12,046 nucleotides of DNA from Helicobacteraceae bacterium (lineage in GTDB: Bacteria; Campylobacterota; Campylobacteria; Campylobacterales; Sulfurimonadaceae), in contig JALWKG010000290.1 in assembly GCA_027081565.1 (NCBI GenBank), forward strand, positions 1 to 12,046, written 5' to 3'. Below are positions 6,065 through 12,046 of the stretch, piece after piece; the stretch's first letter is position 1, and each line of letters starts with the position of its first letter. A model generated the notes under the pieces. That model was not told where the DNA came from. It saw nothing but the letters and a program-made list of their open reading frames with translations, and did not search any database. The position numbers were made by a program, and so were the translations under genes.

Positions 6065-6571
6065 TTGCGAACACGTAAAGCAGTAGCATTCACTGGACCT
6101 TCAAACAGTGGCAAAACAACCCTTATTTTAAAAGTGGCACGAAAGCTTATTCATGAGCATAAGCTTGAAGTGGCGATCATTAAACATGACCCTAAAGACA
6201 AAGCCCGTTTCGACACACCTGGTAAAGACAGCTATAAGTTCTCTGATACTGGTGCCAAGGTCGTAGTGACCTCTCCCAATAAAACAACCTACTTCTCCAA
6301 CAAATATCAAGAGTTTGAAGAGATTGTAGCGATGTTTGGCGATGTTGACTTGGTGCTGGTTGAAGGTCTCAAAAACCTTCCCCTTCCACGTATCAGTATT
6401 TTTCGTAACAAGATCGATGAAGATTACTTTCCTTACATGAATGCTTTGGCGATCGATGAGAGTATTGATCTTAATACATATGAAGGACTTCCTAAAGATG
6501 TGAGTGTTTTGGACTTAAACAACGAAGATGACGTGATAGCGTGGATCTTAAACAATGCAAAGGCTGTATAG
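6065..6571 (+). CDS. mobB: Molybdopterin-guanine dinucleotide biosynthesis adapter MobB
   Basis: A 168-aa GTP-binding protein. Walker A is GPSNSGKT (11-18), followed by the family pattern of a long helix, AIIKHDPKDKARFDTPGKDS, then FSDTGAKVVVTSP and DLVLVEGLKNLPLPRISIFR. MobB helps MobA form the guanine dinucleotide molybdenum cofactor used by enzymes such as nitrate reductase and formate dehydrogenase. The start is TTG 6065, with GGA at 6055-6057 as ribosome site; the ATG at 6049 is out of frame. Its stop touches the fbp start directly. MobA is not in the window. The pairing with fbp has no obvious metabolic link but is a recalled conserved order in Campylobacter. Confidence 0.9.
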   Translation: MRTRKAVAFTGPSNSGKTTLILKVARKLIHEHKLEVAIIKHDPKDKARFDTPGKDSYKFSDTGAKVVVTSPNKTTYFSNKYQEFEEIVAMFGDVDLVLVEGLKNLPLPRISIFRNKIDEDYFPYMNALAIDESIDLNTYEGLPKDVSVLDLNNEDDVIAWILNNAKAV

Positions 6572-7414
6572 ATGAAAGAGATATTAGGTGCGATCGAACG
6601 TGCTGCGATCCGTATTAAACAAGAGATAGACACTAAAGATATAGGTTACTCCCAACAACAAAATGCGACAGGTGATACACAGTTACAACTGGACATCAAG
6701 TGTGATCTGGTCTGTGAAGAGGAGTTTTCCAAAGCTAAGACCGTTAACACGATCGTCAGTGAAGAACAAGACCATAAAGTGGTGATGAATGCACAAGCAC
6801 CCTACTTCGTTGCTTTTGATCCACTGGATGGTTCATCACTCATCGACGTTAACTTGAGTGTCGGTTCGATCTTCGGGATCTATGAAGGTGACTTTAAAGT
6901 GGCCAACCTTGTGGCAGCATGTTATGTGGTTTATGGACCGCGTACTGAATTGGTCTTTGCTACTGATGGTGAAGTAAAATTCTACCTACTTCAAGATGGT
7001 CTTTTTGAGTTTGTTAAAAACATTACGCTTAATGAAAAAGGCAAGTTGATGGCTCCAGGCGGTACACAGCAGAATTGGCCACTACACCATAAAGCAATGA
7101 TCGATAATTTCTTCCAAGAAGGTTATAGACTACGCTATTCCGGCGGTATGGTTCCTGATCTGCACCAGATCTTGCTTAAAGGTGGAGGACTCTTCTCTTA
7201 CCCATCAACTTCAGACAAGCCAGAGGGTAAACTGCGTATGCTTTATGAAGCACTTCCTTTTGCCTTTATTTTCAAAATGGCAGGTGGAGACCAGACCGAT
7301 GGCAGTAATGACCTTTTGACTATGGACGCAAGCCATATTCACGATACGACACCTTGCTTTTTTGGTTCAAAACATGAGGTCGCACGGGTAAAAGATGTCT
7401 ACGCCAACGCCTAG
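6572..7414 (+). CDS. fbp: Fructose-1,6-bisphosphatase, class I
   Basis: A 280-aa enzyme that hydrolyses fructose 1,6-bisphosphate to fructose 6-phosphate in gluconeogenesis, which an autotroph or organic-acid user needs. The metal-binding block is present: SEEQD (63-67) and FDPLDGSSLIDVN (82-94). The sugar-phosphate site is also present: RYSGGMVPDLHQIL (188-201) and PEGKLRMLYEALP (217-229). It is somewhat shorter than E. coli Fbp (about 332 aa), mainly in the N-terminal regulatory part, as is common in Campylobacterota. The C-terminal motif GGDQTDGSNDLLTM (238-251) differs from the more usual GGxASDGxxRIL; that Arg is not universally conserved. ATG directly follows the mobB TAG, so translation is probably coupled. 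Confidence 0.95.
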   Translation: MKEILGAIERAAIRIKQEIDTKDIGYSQQQNATGDTQLQLDIKCDLVCEEEFSKAKTVNTIVSEEQDHKVVMNAQAPYFVAFDPLDGSSLIDVNLSVGSIFGIYEGDFKVANLVAACYVVYGPRTELVFATDGEVKFYLLQDGLFEFVKNITLNEKGKLMAPGGTQQNWPLHHKAMIDNFFQEGYRLRYSGGMVPDLHQILLKGGGLFSYPSTSDKPEGKLRMLYEALPFAFIFKMAGGDQTDGSNDLLTMDASHIHDTTPCFFGSKHEVARVKDVYANA

Positions 7415-7592
7415 TGTTTTTGAAGAGCGTCTTGACGCCGCGCTTCAAGCAATGCAGAACTGTCAAAAAGAGAAGGCTGTCAAGAGCTGCAGTCTCTGTG
7501 AATTTTATATAGGTTGTGAGACCCGCAGGGCTTACGTTCAAGCAGTTTATGACTCTATGTCCAAGGGTGAGACCGGCGGCTTTGAGTTTTAA
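7395..7592 (+). CDS. Small conserved four-cysteine protein
   Basis: A 65-aa product starting within the last codons of fbp (20-base overlap, different frame), with a GGTAAAAG purine stretch before the ATG. It has C23, C32, C35 and C41 (SCSLCEFYIGCETRRAYVQ), suggesting a small metal-binding site such as zinc, or an iron-sulfur cluster. It ends in a glycine-aromatic tail, SKGETGGFEF. No signal peptide or membrane segment is seen, so it should be cytoplasmic. I recall a small hypothetical gene at the same place between fbp and metG in C. jejuni (Cj0839c). That, with the clustered cysteines, is why I call it real rather than a shadow. Function unknown. Confidence 0.75.
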   Translation: MSTPTPSVFEERLDAALQAMQNCQKEKAVKSCSLCEFYIGCETRRAYVQAVYDSMSKGETGGFEF

Positions 7593-7611
7593 AAGCAAGA
7601 TCATAAAAGAC

Positions 7612-7621
7612 GCATTAAGCG
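7612..7621 (+). repeat. 10-base repeat GCATTAAGCG before metG
   Basis: The same ten bases recur at 9619-9628, immediately before the start codon of the gene after metG. Here it lies 26 bases before the metG ATG. Two copies in short leaders of adjacent genes may be chance or a shared post-transcriptional element. Confidence 0.25.
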
Positions 7622-7647
7622 CATAAATCATTACAAGAGAGAAAAAA

Positions 7648-9597
7648 ATGAGCAACTATTATACAACCCCTATCTACTATGTCAACGGTGAGGCCCACAT
7701 CGGTCACGCCTATACTACTTTTATTACTGATATGCTGGCACGCTACTCACGTCTTAAGGGCGAAGAGACCTATTTCTTGACCGGTACAGATGAACATGGT
7801 CAGAAGATCGAGGAGTCTGCTAAAAAAGCGGGCCGCCCTACCCAAGAGTTTGCAGACGAGATCTCCGCTACCTTTAAGGGACTTTGGGATGAGTTTGGTA
7901 TCTCTTACGATCAATTTATCAGAACAACAGATGCAGACCATAAGGTAGGTGTACAACATGCTTTTAAAAAGATGTTTGACAAGGGTGACATCTATAAGGG
8001 CGAATATGAGGGTAACTACTGTGTTAGCTGTGAGACTTTTTTCCCTGAGTCACAACTTATCGATGGTGAGTTTTGTCCAGATTGTGGTCGCACAACAAAC
8101 ACGGTAAAAGAGGAGTCTTACTTCTTTAAACTTTCTGAGTACGAGCAGAAGCTTTTGGACTACTATGAAGCGAACCCTGACTTTATCTTGCCAAAGTCTC
8201 GCCGTAATGAGGTGATCAATTTTGTAAAAGGTGGCTTACATGACCTTTCTGTGACACGAACCTCTTTCTCTTGGGGTGTCAAGCTTCCTGAATCACTCAA
8301 TGATGAGAAACATGTCATGTATGTTTGGTTGGATGCACTACTAAACTATATTACTGCACTGGGCTATGGCCGTGATGATGCGAAGATGGATCTTTGGCCT
8401 GCACAGATGCATGTTGTTGGTAAAGATATATTGCGTTTCCATGCTATCTATTGGCCAGCATTTTTGATGAGCCTTGATCTTCCACTGCCAAAGCACATCA
8501 CAGCGCACGGTTGGTGGACACGTGATGGTGAAAAGATGTCCAAGTCTAAAGGTAACGTGGTCTCTCCTAAAGAGGTTGCTGACGCTTATGGTGTAGAGAA
8601 CCTACGCTATTTTATGATGCGTGAGGTGCCTTTTGGACAAGATGGTGACTTCTCACAACGTGCATTTATCGATCGTATCAACTCTGATTTGAGTAATGAT
8701 CTGGGGAACCTTCTTAACCGTATTATTGGTATGAGTGGTAAGTATAGTGAGTTTATCATCGACTCTGTAGATGTGCAGAAATATCATAGTGCAGAACTCG
8801 AAGAGATGTATGCCATTTTGGACAATGTAGAGAGGTTTTTAGATGAAGTACAGACACACCGCTTTTTAGAAGAGCTATGGAAGGTCTTTACCATCGGAAA
8901 CAAGGCTATCGAAGCACACGCACCATGGGTAAAGATCAAAGAAGGTAAAAAAGATGAGGCTTTGGCTACAGTAGCCTTGGTGGCCAATGTCTTGGCAAAA
9001 GCCTCTCTTTTACTTCATGCGTTTATGCCAACAACAACAAACACCATAGCAAAGACCTTAGGGTTTGAGATCAACACTGAAAACTATAAAGGTCTTTTAA
9101 AAGAGAAAAAACTGCTTGAGACCTTTACCATCGAAAAGATTGGGCCACTCTTCCCTCGTGTGGAAGAACCGTTGATGCAAGAAGCACCTAAGGCGATGTT
9201 GGAAGAGGCTCCAAAAGTAGAGAAAAAAGAGAAAAAGAAAAAGGAAGCACCTGCGAATGAAGACAGTGCTGGCCTCATCACTTTCGATGAGTTTTTCAAT
9301 ACAACATTGAAGATCGGAACAGTTGTAGAGGCTGTAGAGGTTCCTAAAAGTAAAAAACTGCTTAAACTGCAGGTGGATCTAGGTGAAGATGAACTGCGTC
9401 AGATCGTTGCCGGGATCAAAGACTACTACAGTGCGGAAGAGTTGGTCAACACTCAGGTCTGTGTTGTAGCAAACCTCAAACCAGCCAAACTTATGGGCAT
9501 CTTGTCTGCCGGTATGCTTTTAGCGGCTAAAGACGATGAAGGGCTCTGTCTTGTACGCCCAGAGAAGCCTCGTAAAGCAGGTTCTACTATTGGTTAA
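7648..9597 (+). CDS. metG: Methionyl-tRNA synthetase
   Basis: A 649-aa class I synthetase that attaches Met to tRNA-Met. The catalytic domain starts TTPIYYVNGEAHIGHAYTT with HIGH at 17-20 and ends with KMSKSKGNVV (KMSKS 296-300). A zinc knuckle is formed by C125, C128, C143 and C146. VMYVWLDALLNYI (223-235) matches the methionine-pocket region. The anticodon-binding helical domain follows (about 350-495). A Glu/Lys/Ala-rich linker (about 504-542) leads to a C-terminal Trbp111-type tRNA-binding OB domain (about 545-649, FDEFFNTTLKIGTVVEAVEV). All motifs are canonical, a useful contrast with the altered gltX here. AAGAGAG is the ribosome site, 6 bases before the ATG. Confidence 0.97.
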   Translation: MSNYYTTPIYYVNGEAHIGHAYTTFITDMLARYSRLKGEETYFLTGTDEHGQKIEESAKKAGRPTQEFADEISATFKGLWDEFGISYDQFIRTTDADHKVGVQHAFKKMFDKGDIYKGEYEGNYCVSCETFFPESQLIDGEFCPDCGRTTNTVKEESYFFKLSEYEQKLLDYYEANPDFILPKSRRNEVINFVKGGLHDLSVTRTSFSWGVKLPESLNDEKHVMYVWLDALLNYITALGYGRDDAKMDLWPAQMHVVGKDILRFHAIYWPAFLMSLDLPLPKHITAHGWWTRDGEKMSKSKGNVVSPKEVADAYGVENLRYFMMREVPFGQDGDFSQRAFIDRINSDLSNDLGNLLNRIIGMSGKYSEFIIDSVDVQKYHSAELEEMYAILDNVERFLDEVQTHRFLEELWKVFTIGNKAIEAHAPWVKIKEGKKDEALATVALVANVLAKASLLLHAFMPTTTNTIAKTLGFEINTENYKGLLKEKKLLETFTIEKIGPLFPRVEEPLMQEAPKAMLEEAPKVEKKEKKKKEAPANEDSAGLITFDEFFNTTLKIGTVVEAVEVPKSKKLLKLQVDLGEDELRQIVAGIKDYYSAEELVNTQVCVVANLKPAKLMGILSAGMLLAAKDDEGLCLVRPEKPRKAGSTIG

Positions 9598-9618
9598 CCC
9601 CAACAACACATCAGAGGT

Positions 9619-9628
9619 GCATTAAGCG
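9619..9628 (+). repeat. Second copy of GCATTAAGCG, abutting a start codon
   Basis: An exact copy of the ten bases at 7612-7621. It lies between the GAGG ribosome site (9614-9617) and ATG 9629, pushing the spacing to 11 bases, longer than usual. Confidence 0.25.
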
Positions 9629-10633
9629 ATGCGTCTTGAAAACCTCCTGGCCTTAACTCAGGGTACCTTACAAAACCAACCCTTTGTGACACGCTTTGAT
9701 GGCATCAGTTTCGATGCCAAAAAGGTCAAGCGGGGTAACCTCTTTATCGCTTTTAATACTACTGATATTGATGAAGCGATCTTACATGGTGCCTATGGCA
9801 TCGTCTTTGATCGACCAACGCAGATCTCCGACAGTGAGATCGCCTGGATCAAGGTAGATGATGTTAACGATGCCTTGATGCGTCTGCTGCGTTTTCATCT
9901 TATTGAAAAAGAGTTGGATGTTTATGAGACCGATCTCATTACCATCAAACTCGCCCAGCAGATCATGACAGAGAGCGACTTCTTAGTCTTAGGCCAATCG
10001 ATCAAAGATGATTTTATGAAGTTGTGGGAGGCACCTGCAGGTGCCAAACTGATCTATTGTCCCAAACTTATAGATCGTGACACTTTTGTCAGCTCAAAAA
10101 GTCTGCCTAGGGCTTACAAAGATGAGATCACAGTGGTGGAGCAGACCCTTTTTGAGACCTCTTTTATATTTAGAGATATTTTTTATGAACGTCAACTGCT
10201 CTCTCCTTTTTTCATCTCCTACCTGGAACGACTGCTTAACTTCTATGTCATGCAGGATGTGAACTATAGACTCAGAAACTTTACGGCCATCGACAACTTT
10301 GACGCCGTGTTTACCAACAGAGAGCTCTCTGTCAAAGAGTTTGGTGCCAGTGACAGGGTCTTGATATTTGAACCTGATTTTGAGTTGATCCACTCTCAGA
10401 TCTCTTTTTTGAAACGTCAGGCAAACTGGGCACGGATCGTCTACTTGCTTCCCAAGGCGAAGGCCTTGCCTTTTGAAAATGTAGAAGGTATTTATACTTA
10501 TGAGACACAAGATGAGATCTTGGAGATACTTAAAATGACTTCGTTTCATTACGCACTTATTGCAGAACAAAAACGAACATTGTTAGAACACCCTAGTCTC
10601 TTTAAAGAGAGACAACAGTTGACACTGTTTTAA
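9629..10633 (+). CDS. Mur-ligase N-terminal-domain protein without a visible P-loop
   Basis: A 334-aa protein. Residues 1-92 resemble the substrate-binding N-terminal domain of MurE/MurF ligases: a GISFDAKKVKRGNLFIAF block (25-42), HGAYGIVFDRP (53-63), then WIKVDDVNDALMRLLRFHL. In true ligases a GTNGKT-type ATP loop follows; here the equivalent place reads DLITIKLAQQIMTESDF with no glycine-rich loop, and no Walker A occurs elsewhere. The remaining 240 residues match nothing I recognise. It may bind a UDP-MurNAc-peptide or similar ligand without ligating, or may have lost that role. It follows metG by 31 bases and is likely in the same transcript. A hypothetical gene holds the same position in C. 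jejuni and H. pylori as I recall, so it is probably a conserved, uncharacterised Campylobacterota protein. No signal peptide. Confidence 0.75.
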   Translation: MRLENLLALTQGTLQNQPFVTRFDGISFDAKKVKRGNLFIAFNTTDIDEAILHGAYGIVFDRPTQISDSEIAWIKVDDVNDALMRLLRFHLIEKELDVYETDLITIKLAQQIMTESDFLVLGQSIKDDFMKLWEAPAGAKLIYCPKLIDRDTFVSSKSLPRAYKDEITVVEQTLFETSFIFRDIFYERQLLSPFFISYLERLLNFYVMQDVNYRLRNFTAIDNFDAVFTNRELSVKEFGASDRVLIFEPDFELIHSQISFLKRQANWARIVYLLPKAKALPFENVEGIYTYETQDEILEILKMTSFHYALIAEQKRTLLEHPSLFKERQQLTLF

Positions 10634-10660
10634 ACCTATTAAGAGTTAAAAGAGGAGTAT

Positions 10661-11803
10661 ATGATGAAACGTAGAGATTTTTTAGCAACGGCAGCAGCAA
10701 CAACGGCAGCAGGACTGTTGAGTGGATGTAATGAGTCAAATCGTCAGGCCATAGACTACTCCAAGCACCTTGGAAAGAAGAGTGTGGCAGACAAAAATGT
10801 CAACATCAACTATAATAAAAAAGTAAAGATCAACCTGGCAACTTCATGGCCGGCACACTTTCCCATAATGGGTACCGGGGTCGATGAGTTTGCTCAAAAT
10901 GTCAAGCGGGCGAGCGGTGGTTCTTTAGAGATCAAGATCCATGCTAAAAACACACTCATCCCTGCTTTGGCAGTTTTTGATGCCACGAGCAGTGGGCAGA
11001 TCGATGCTTTTCACTCCGGTCCCTACTACTGGAAAGGTAAAAACTCTGCATTTTCTCTTTTTAGCGGCATCCCTTTTGGTCTGACAGCTGAAGAGATCAA
11101 CTCATGGATGTTGTATGGAAATGGTATGAAGTTATGGCGAAAACTCTATGCAAGATACAACCTACATCCTCTTATGGGTGGCAATACCAACATACAGATG
11201 GGTGGATGGTTTCGTAAACCTATAAGATCTTTAGCTGATATGCAGGGGCTTAAGATGCGCATACCGGGTCTTGGCGGAGAGACCTTTGCCAAGATGGGTG
11301 TCAACCCTATTTTACTGCCTGCCGGTGAGATCTATACCTCTTTAGAACGTGGTGTCATTGATGCAACTGAATGGGTCGGACCTGCACTTGACATGAAGAT
11401 GGGCTTTTACAAGGTCGCACCTTATTACTACTCTGGTTGGCATGAACCCGGTTCCATCTTGGAGTTGACCTTTAACAAACAGCGTTGGGCAAAACTGGGC
11501 AGTGAGCATCAAGCTATTATTGAGATGGCCTCTTCGCAGATGAACCTTAACATGACCAGTCAGTTTCATTACGAAAACACCAAGGCATTGACCCTCTTAA
11601 AAGAGAAAGGGATCAAGATCTACAACTTCCCTGATGATGTCAACGCAGCAGGTAAAAAAGCTGTTCGGGAGGTCTTAGGTGAACTGAGTGCCAAAAACCC
11701 TGACTTTAAAGAGGTTTCTGATGATATTAAAAGTTTTTTAAGTGAAGCCGAGGTCTATTCTAAAGCCAGTCTTCACCACTATTTGAATATACGTGAAGGG
11801 TAG
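10661..11803 (+). CDS. TRAP transporter substrate-binding protein, Tat-exported, DctP/TakP type
   Basis: A 380-aa periplasmic binding protein. The N-terminus has a Tat motif (KRRDFLAT, twin Arg 4-5), an Ala/Thr-rich hydrophobic stretch and LLSGC with Cys23, so it may be lipid-anchored after folded export. The body is DctP-family: GSLEIKIHAKNTLIP, GGWFRKPIRSLADMQGLKMR (181-200, with the family's specificity Arg at 200), ERGVIDATEWVGP (229-241) and YSGWHEPGS (257-265). Gln179, Glu237, Trp238 and Glu262 correspond, from memory, to the sodium and 2-oxoacid site of Rhodobacter TakP, so a small organic acid, possibly bridged by a cation, is a reasonable ligand. AGAGGAG gives a strong ribosome site; the start may be either ATG of ATGATG. 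No TRAP membrane subunits are present in the window. Confidence 0.92.
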   Translation: MMKRRDFLATAAATTAAGLLSGCNESNRQAIDYSKHLGKKSVADKNVNINYNKKVKINLATSWPAHFPIMGTGVDEFAQNVKRASGGSLEIKIHAKNTLIPALAVFDATSSGQIDAFHSGPYYWKGKNSAFSLFSGIPFGLTAEEINSWMLYGNGMKLWRKLYARYNLHPLMGGNTNIQMGGWFRKPIRSLADMQGLKMRIPGLGGETFAKMGVNPILLPAGEIYTSLERGVIDATEWVGPALDMKMGFYKVAPYYYSGWHEPGSILELTFNKQRWAKLGSEHQAIIEMASSQMNLNMTSQFHYENTKALTLLKEKGIKIYNFPDDVNAAGKKAVREVLGELSAKNPDFKEVSDDIKSFLSEAEVYSKASLHHYLNIREG

Positions 11804-11811
11804 TTTTTTTT
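11771..11811 (+). terminator. Weak candidate terminator after the TRAP receptor gene
   Basis: CTTCAC (11771-11776) can pair with GTGAAG (11793-11798) across a 16-base loop, and eight T residues (11804-11811) follow just past the stop codon. The long loop and the 5-base gap to the T-run make it a marginal intrinsic terminator. A fresh promoter downstream supports a transcription break here. Confidence 0.35.
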
Positions 11812-11856
11812 AATGCTTTAATGTAAAATAGTATCTTCTTTATAACTTTAAAGTGC

Positions 11857-11862
11857 TATACT
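11857..11862 (+). promoter_or_regulatory. Candidate -10 box for the right-edge gene
   Basis: TATACT lies 27 bases upstream of ATG 11889 in an AT-rich stretch and would leave a leader of about 20 bases holding GAGA as a weak ribosome site. Confidence 0.45.
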
Positions 11863-11888
11863 TCGCCACTTTAATTAATCGAGAAATT

Positions 11889-12046
11889 ATGCGCTATTTT
11901 ACCCTTCTTTTTCCCCTCCTTCTTTCTGCTCAACAGGTCACTTTAGTAGACAAAACCAGTCATGAGCCTCTTGTTAATGCTCAATTTATACAAAACCATA
12001 AAGTAACCATGAGTGATGTGAAAGGTGTGGTTGATTTTGATGCTTT
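11889..12046 (+). CDS. N-terminus of a secreted or outer-membrane protein, possibly a TonB-dependent receptor
   Basis: Fifty-two codons are visible before the window ends, all open. The start MRYFTLLFPLLLSAQQ is a short signal peptide, with cleavage likely after Ala14. The next part (VTLVDKTSHEPLVNAQF, then MSDVKGVVDFDA) looks like the start of a carboxypeptidase-regulatory-like beta-sandwich ('V-x-D-x-x-T-x-x-P-L-x-x-A', then 'T/S-D-x-x-G'). That domain often precedes the plug of TonB-dependent receptors, but also occurs in other secreted proteins. It has its own candidate promoter, so it need not be in the TRAP receptor transcript. Confidence 0.65.
   Translation, partial: MRYFTLLFPLLLSAQQVTLVDKTSHEPLVNAQFIQNHKVTMSDVKGVVDFDA

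Noticed and set aside
7392..7553. Loss of fbp function suggested by GGDQTDGSNDLLTM replacing GGxASDGxxRIL
   Set aside because: The metal-binding FDPLDGSS and sugar-phosphate motifs are intact, and the Arg of that motif is not universal in class I enzymes, so normal activity is more likely.
7320..7655. Minus-strand open frame of 111 codons across the fbp end and metG start
   Set aside because: It runs opposite three plus-strand genes with good evidence and has no recognisable features.
9205..9250. A-rich tract in metG
   Set aside because: It encodes the Lys/Glu-rich linker between the anticodon-binding and C-terminal tRNA-binding domains; the frame continues normally through it.
10094..10570. 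Minus-strand open frame of 158 codons opposite the Mur-domain gene
   Set aside because: It is antisense to a plus-strand frame with Mur N-domain similarity and operon context.
10686..10711. Short internal repeat (ACGGCAGCAG twice) in the TRAP receptor gene
   Set aside because: It encodes the Ala/Thr-rich core of the Tat signal, where such low-complexity coding is expected.
1..12046. CRISPR arrays, insertion sequences, phage or integrase genes, riboswitches
   Set aside because: No regularly spaced repeats, transposase or integrase motifs, terminal inverted repeats or recognisable riboswitch cores were found on either strand.

Overview
The window looks like a chromosomal segment of a Campylobacterota (Epsilonproteobacteria) bacterium, probably a free-living Sulfurimonas/Sulfurovum-type organism. 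This rests on the moderately AT-rich sequence, the histidine-kinase H-box of the 'MGEMIANIAHQW' type, a GluRS2-type gltX beginning 'MLRFAPSPTGDMHIG', and a gene order (gltX - yggT - slt - lipoprotein on the opposite strand - mobB - fbp - small Cys protein - metG - Mur-domain protein) that, from memory, matches the Campylobacter jejuni Cj0845c-Cj0837c block. The gltX-yggT-slt part also matches Helicobacter pylori HP0643-HP0645. The species cannot be fixed from the sequence alone.

Layout. 1-787 (-): N-terminal 262 codons of a cytoplasmic PAS-domain sensor histidine kinase, running off the left edge. 1014-1088 (+): tRNA-Glu(TTC). 1230-1607 (+): a small secreted protein resembling the C-terminal OB domain of NlpE. 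1608-2119: a 512-base gap holding a frameshifted minus-strand gene remnant, an inverted repeat and likely promoters. 2120-5357 (+): an overlapping three-gene operon of a GluRS2-like protein, a YggT membrane protein and a periplasmic lytic transglycosylase. 5367-5903 (-): a lipoprotein convergent with that operon. 6065-7592 (+): mobB, fbp and a 65-aa four-cysteine protein, abutting or overlapping. 7648-9597 (+): metG. 9629-10633 (+): a protein with a Mur-ligase N-terminal domain but no visible ATP-binding loop. 10661-11803 (+): a Tat-exported TRAP substrate-binding protein. 11889-12046 (+): start of a secreted or outer-membrane protein, possibly TonB-dependent, cut by the right edge.

How the genes relate. 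Most of the window is housekeeping: translation (tRNA-Glu, metG), gluconeogenesis (fbp), molybdenum cofactor maturation (mobB) and cell-wall turnover (slt). The accessory part is the sensor kinase at the left and the uptake genes at the right.

The most striking observation is the gltX product. It is full length, in frame and at the conserved locus, but it has lost key residues of the class I synthetase active site: KMSKR reads KLSEN, the PTYNF tyrosine is Asp, and the RIEDTDxxR block reads RMEESENAP. It looks like a retained, possibly repurposed or decaying, GluRS2 rather than a working synthetase.
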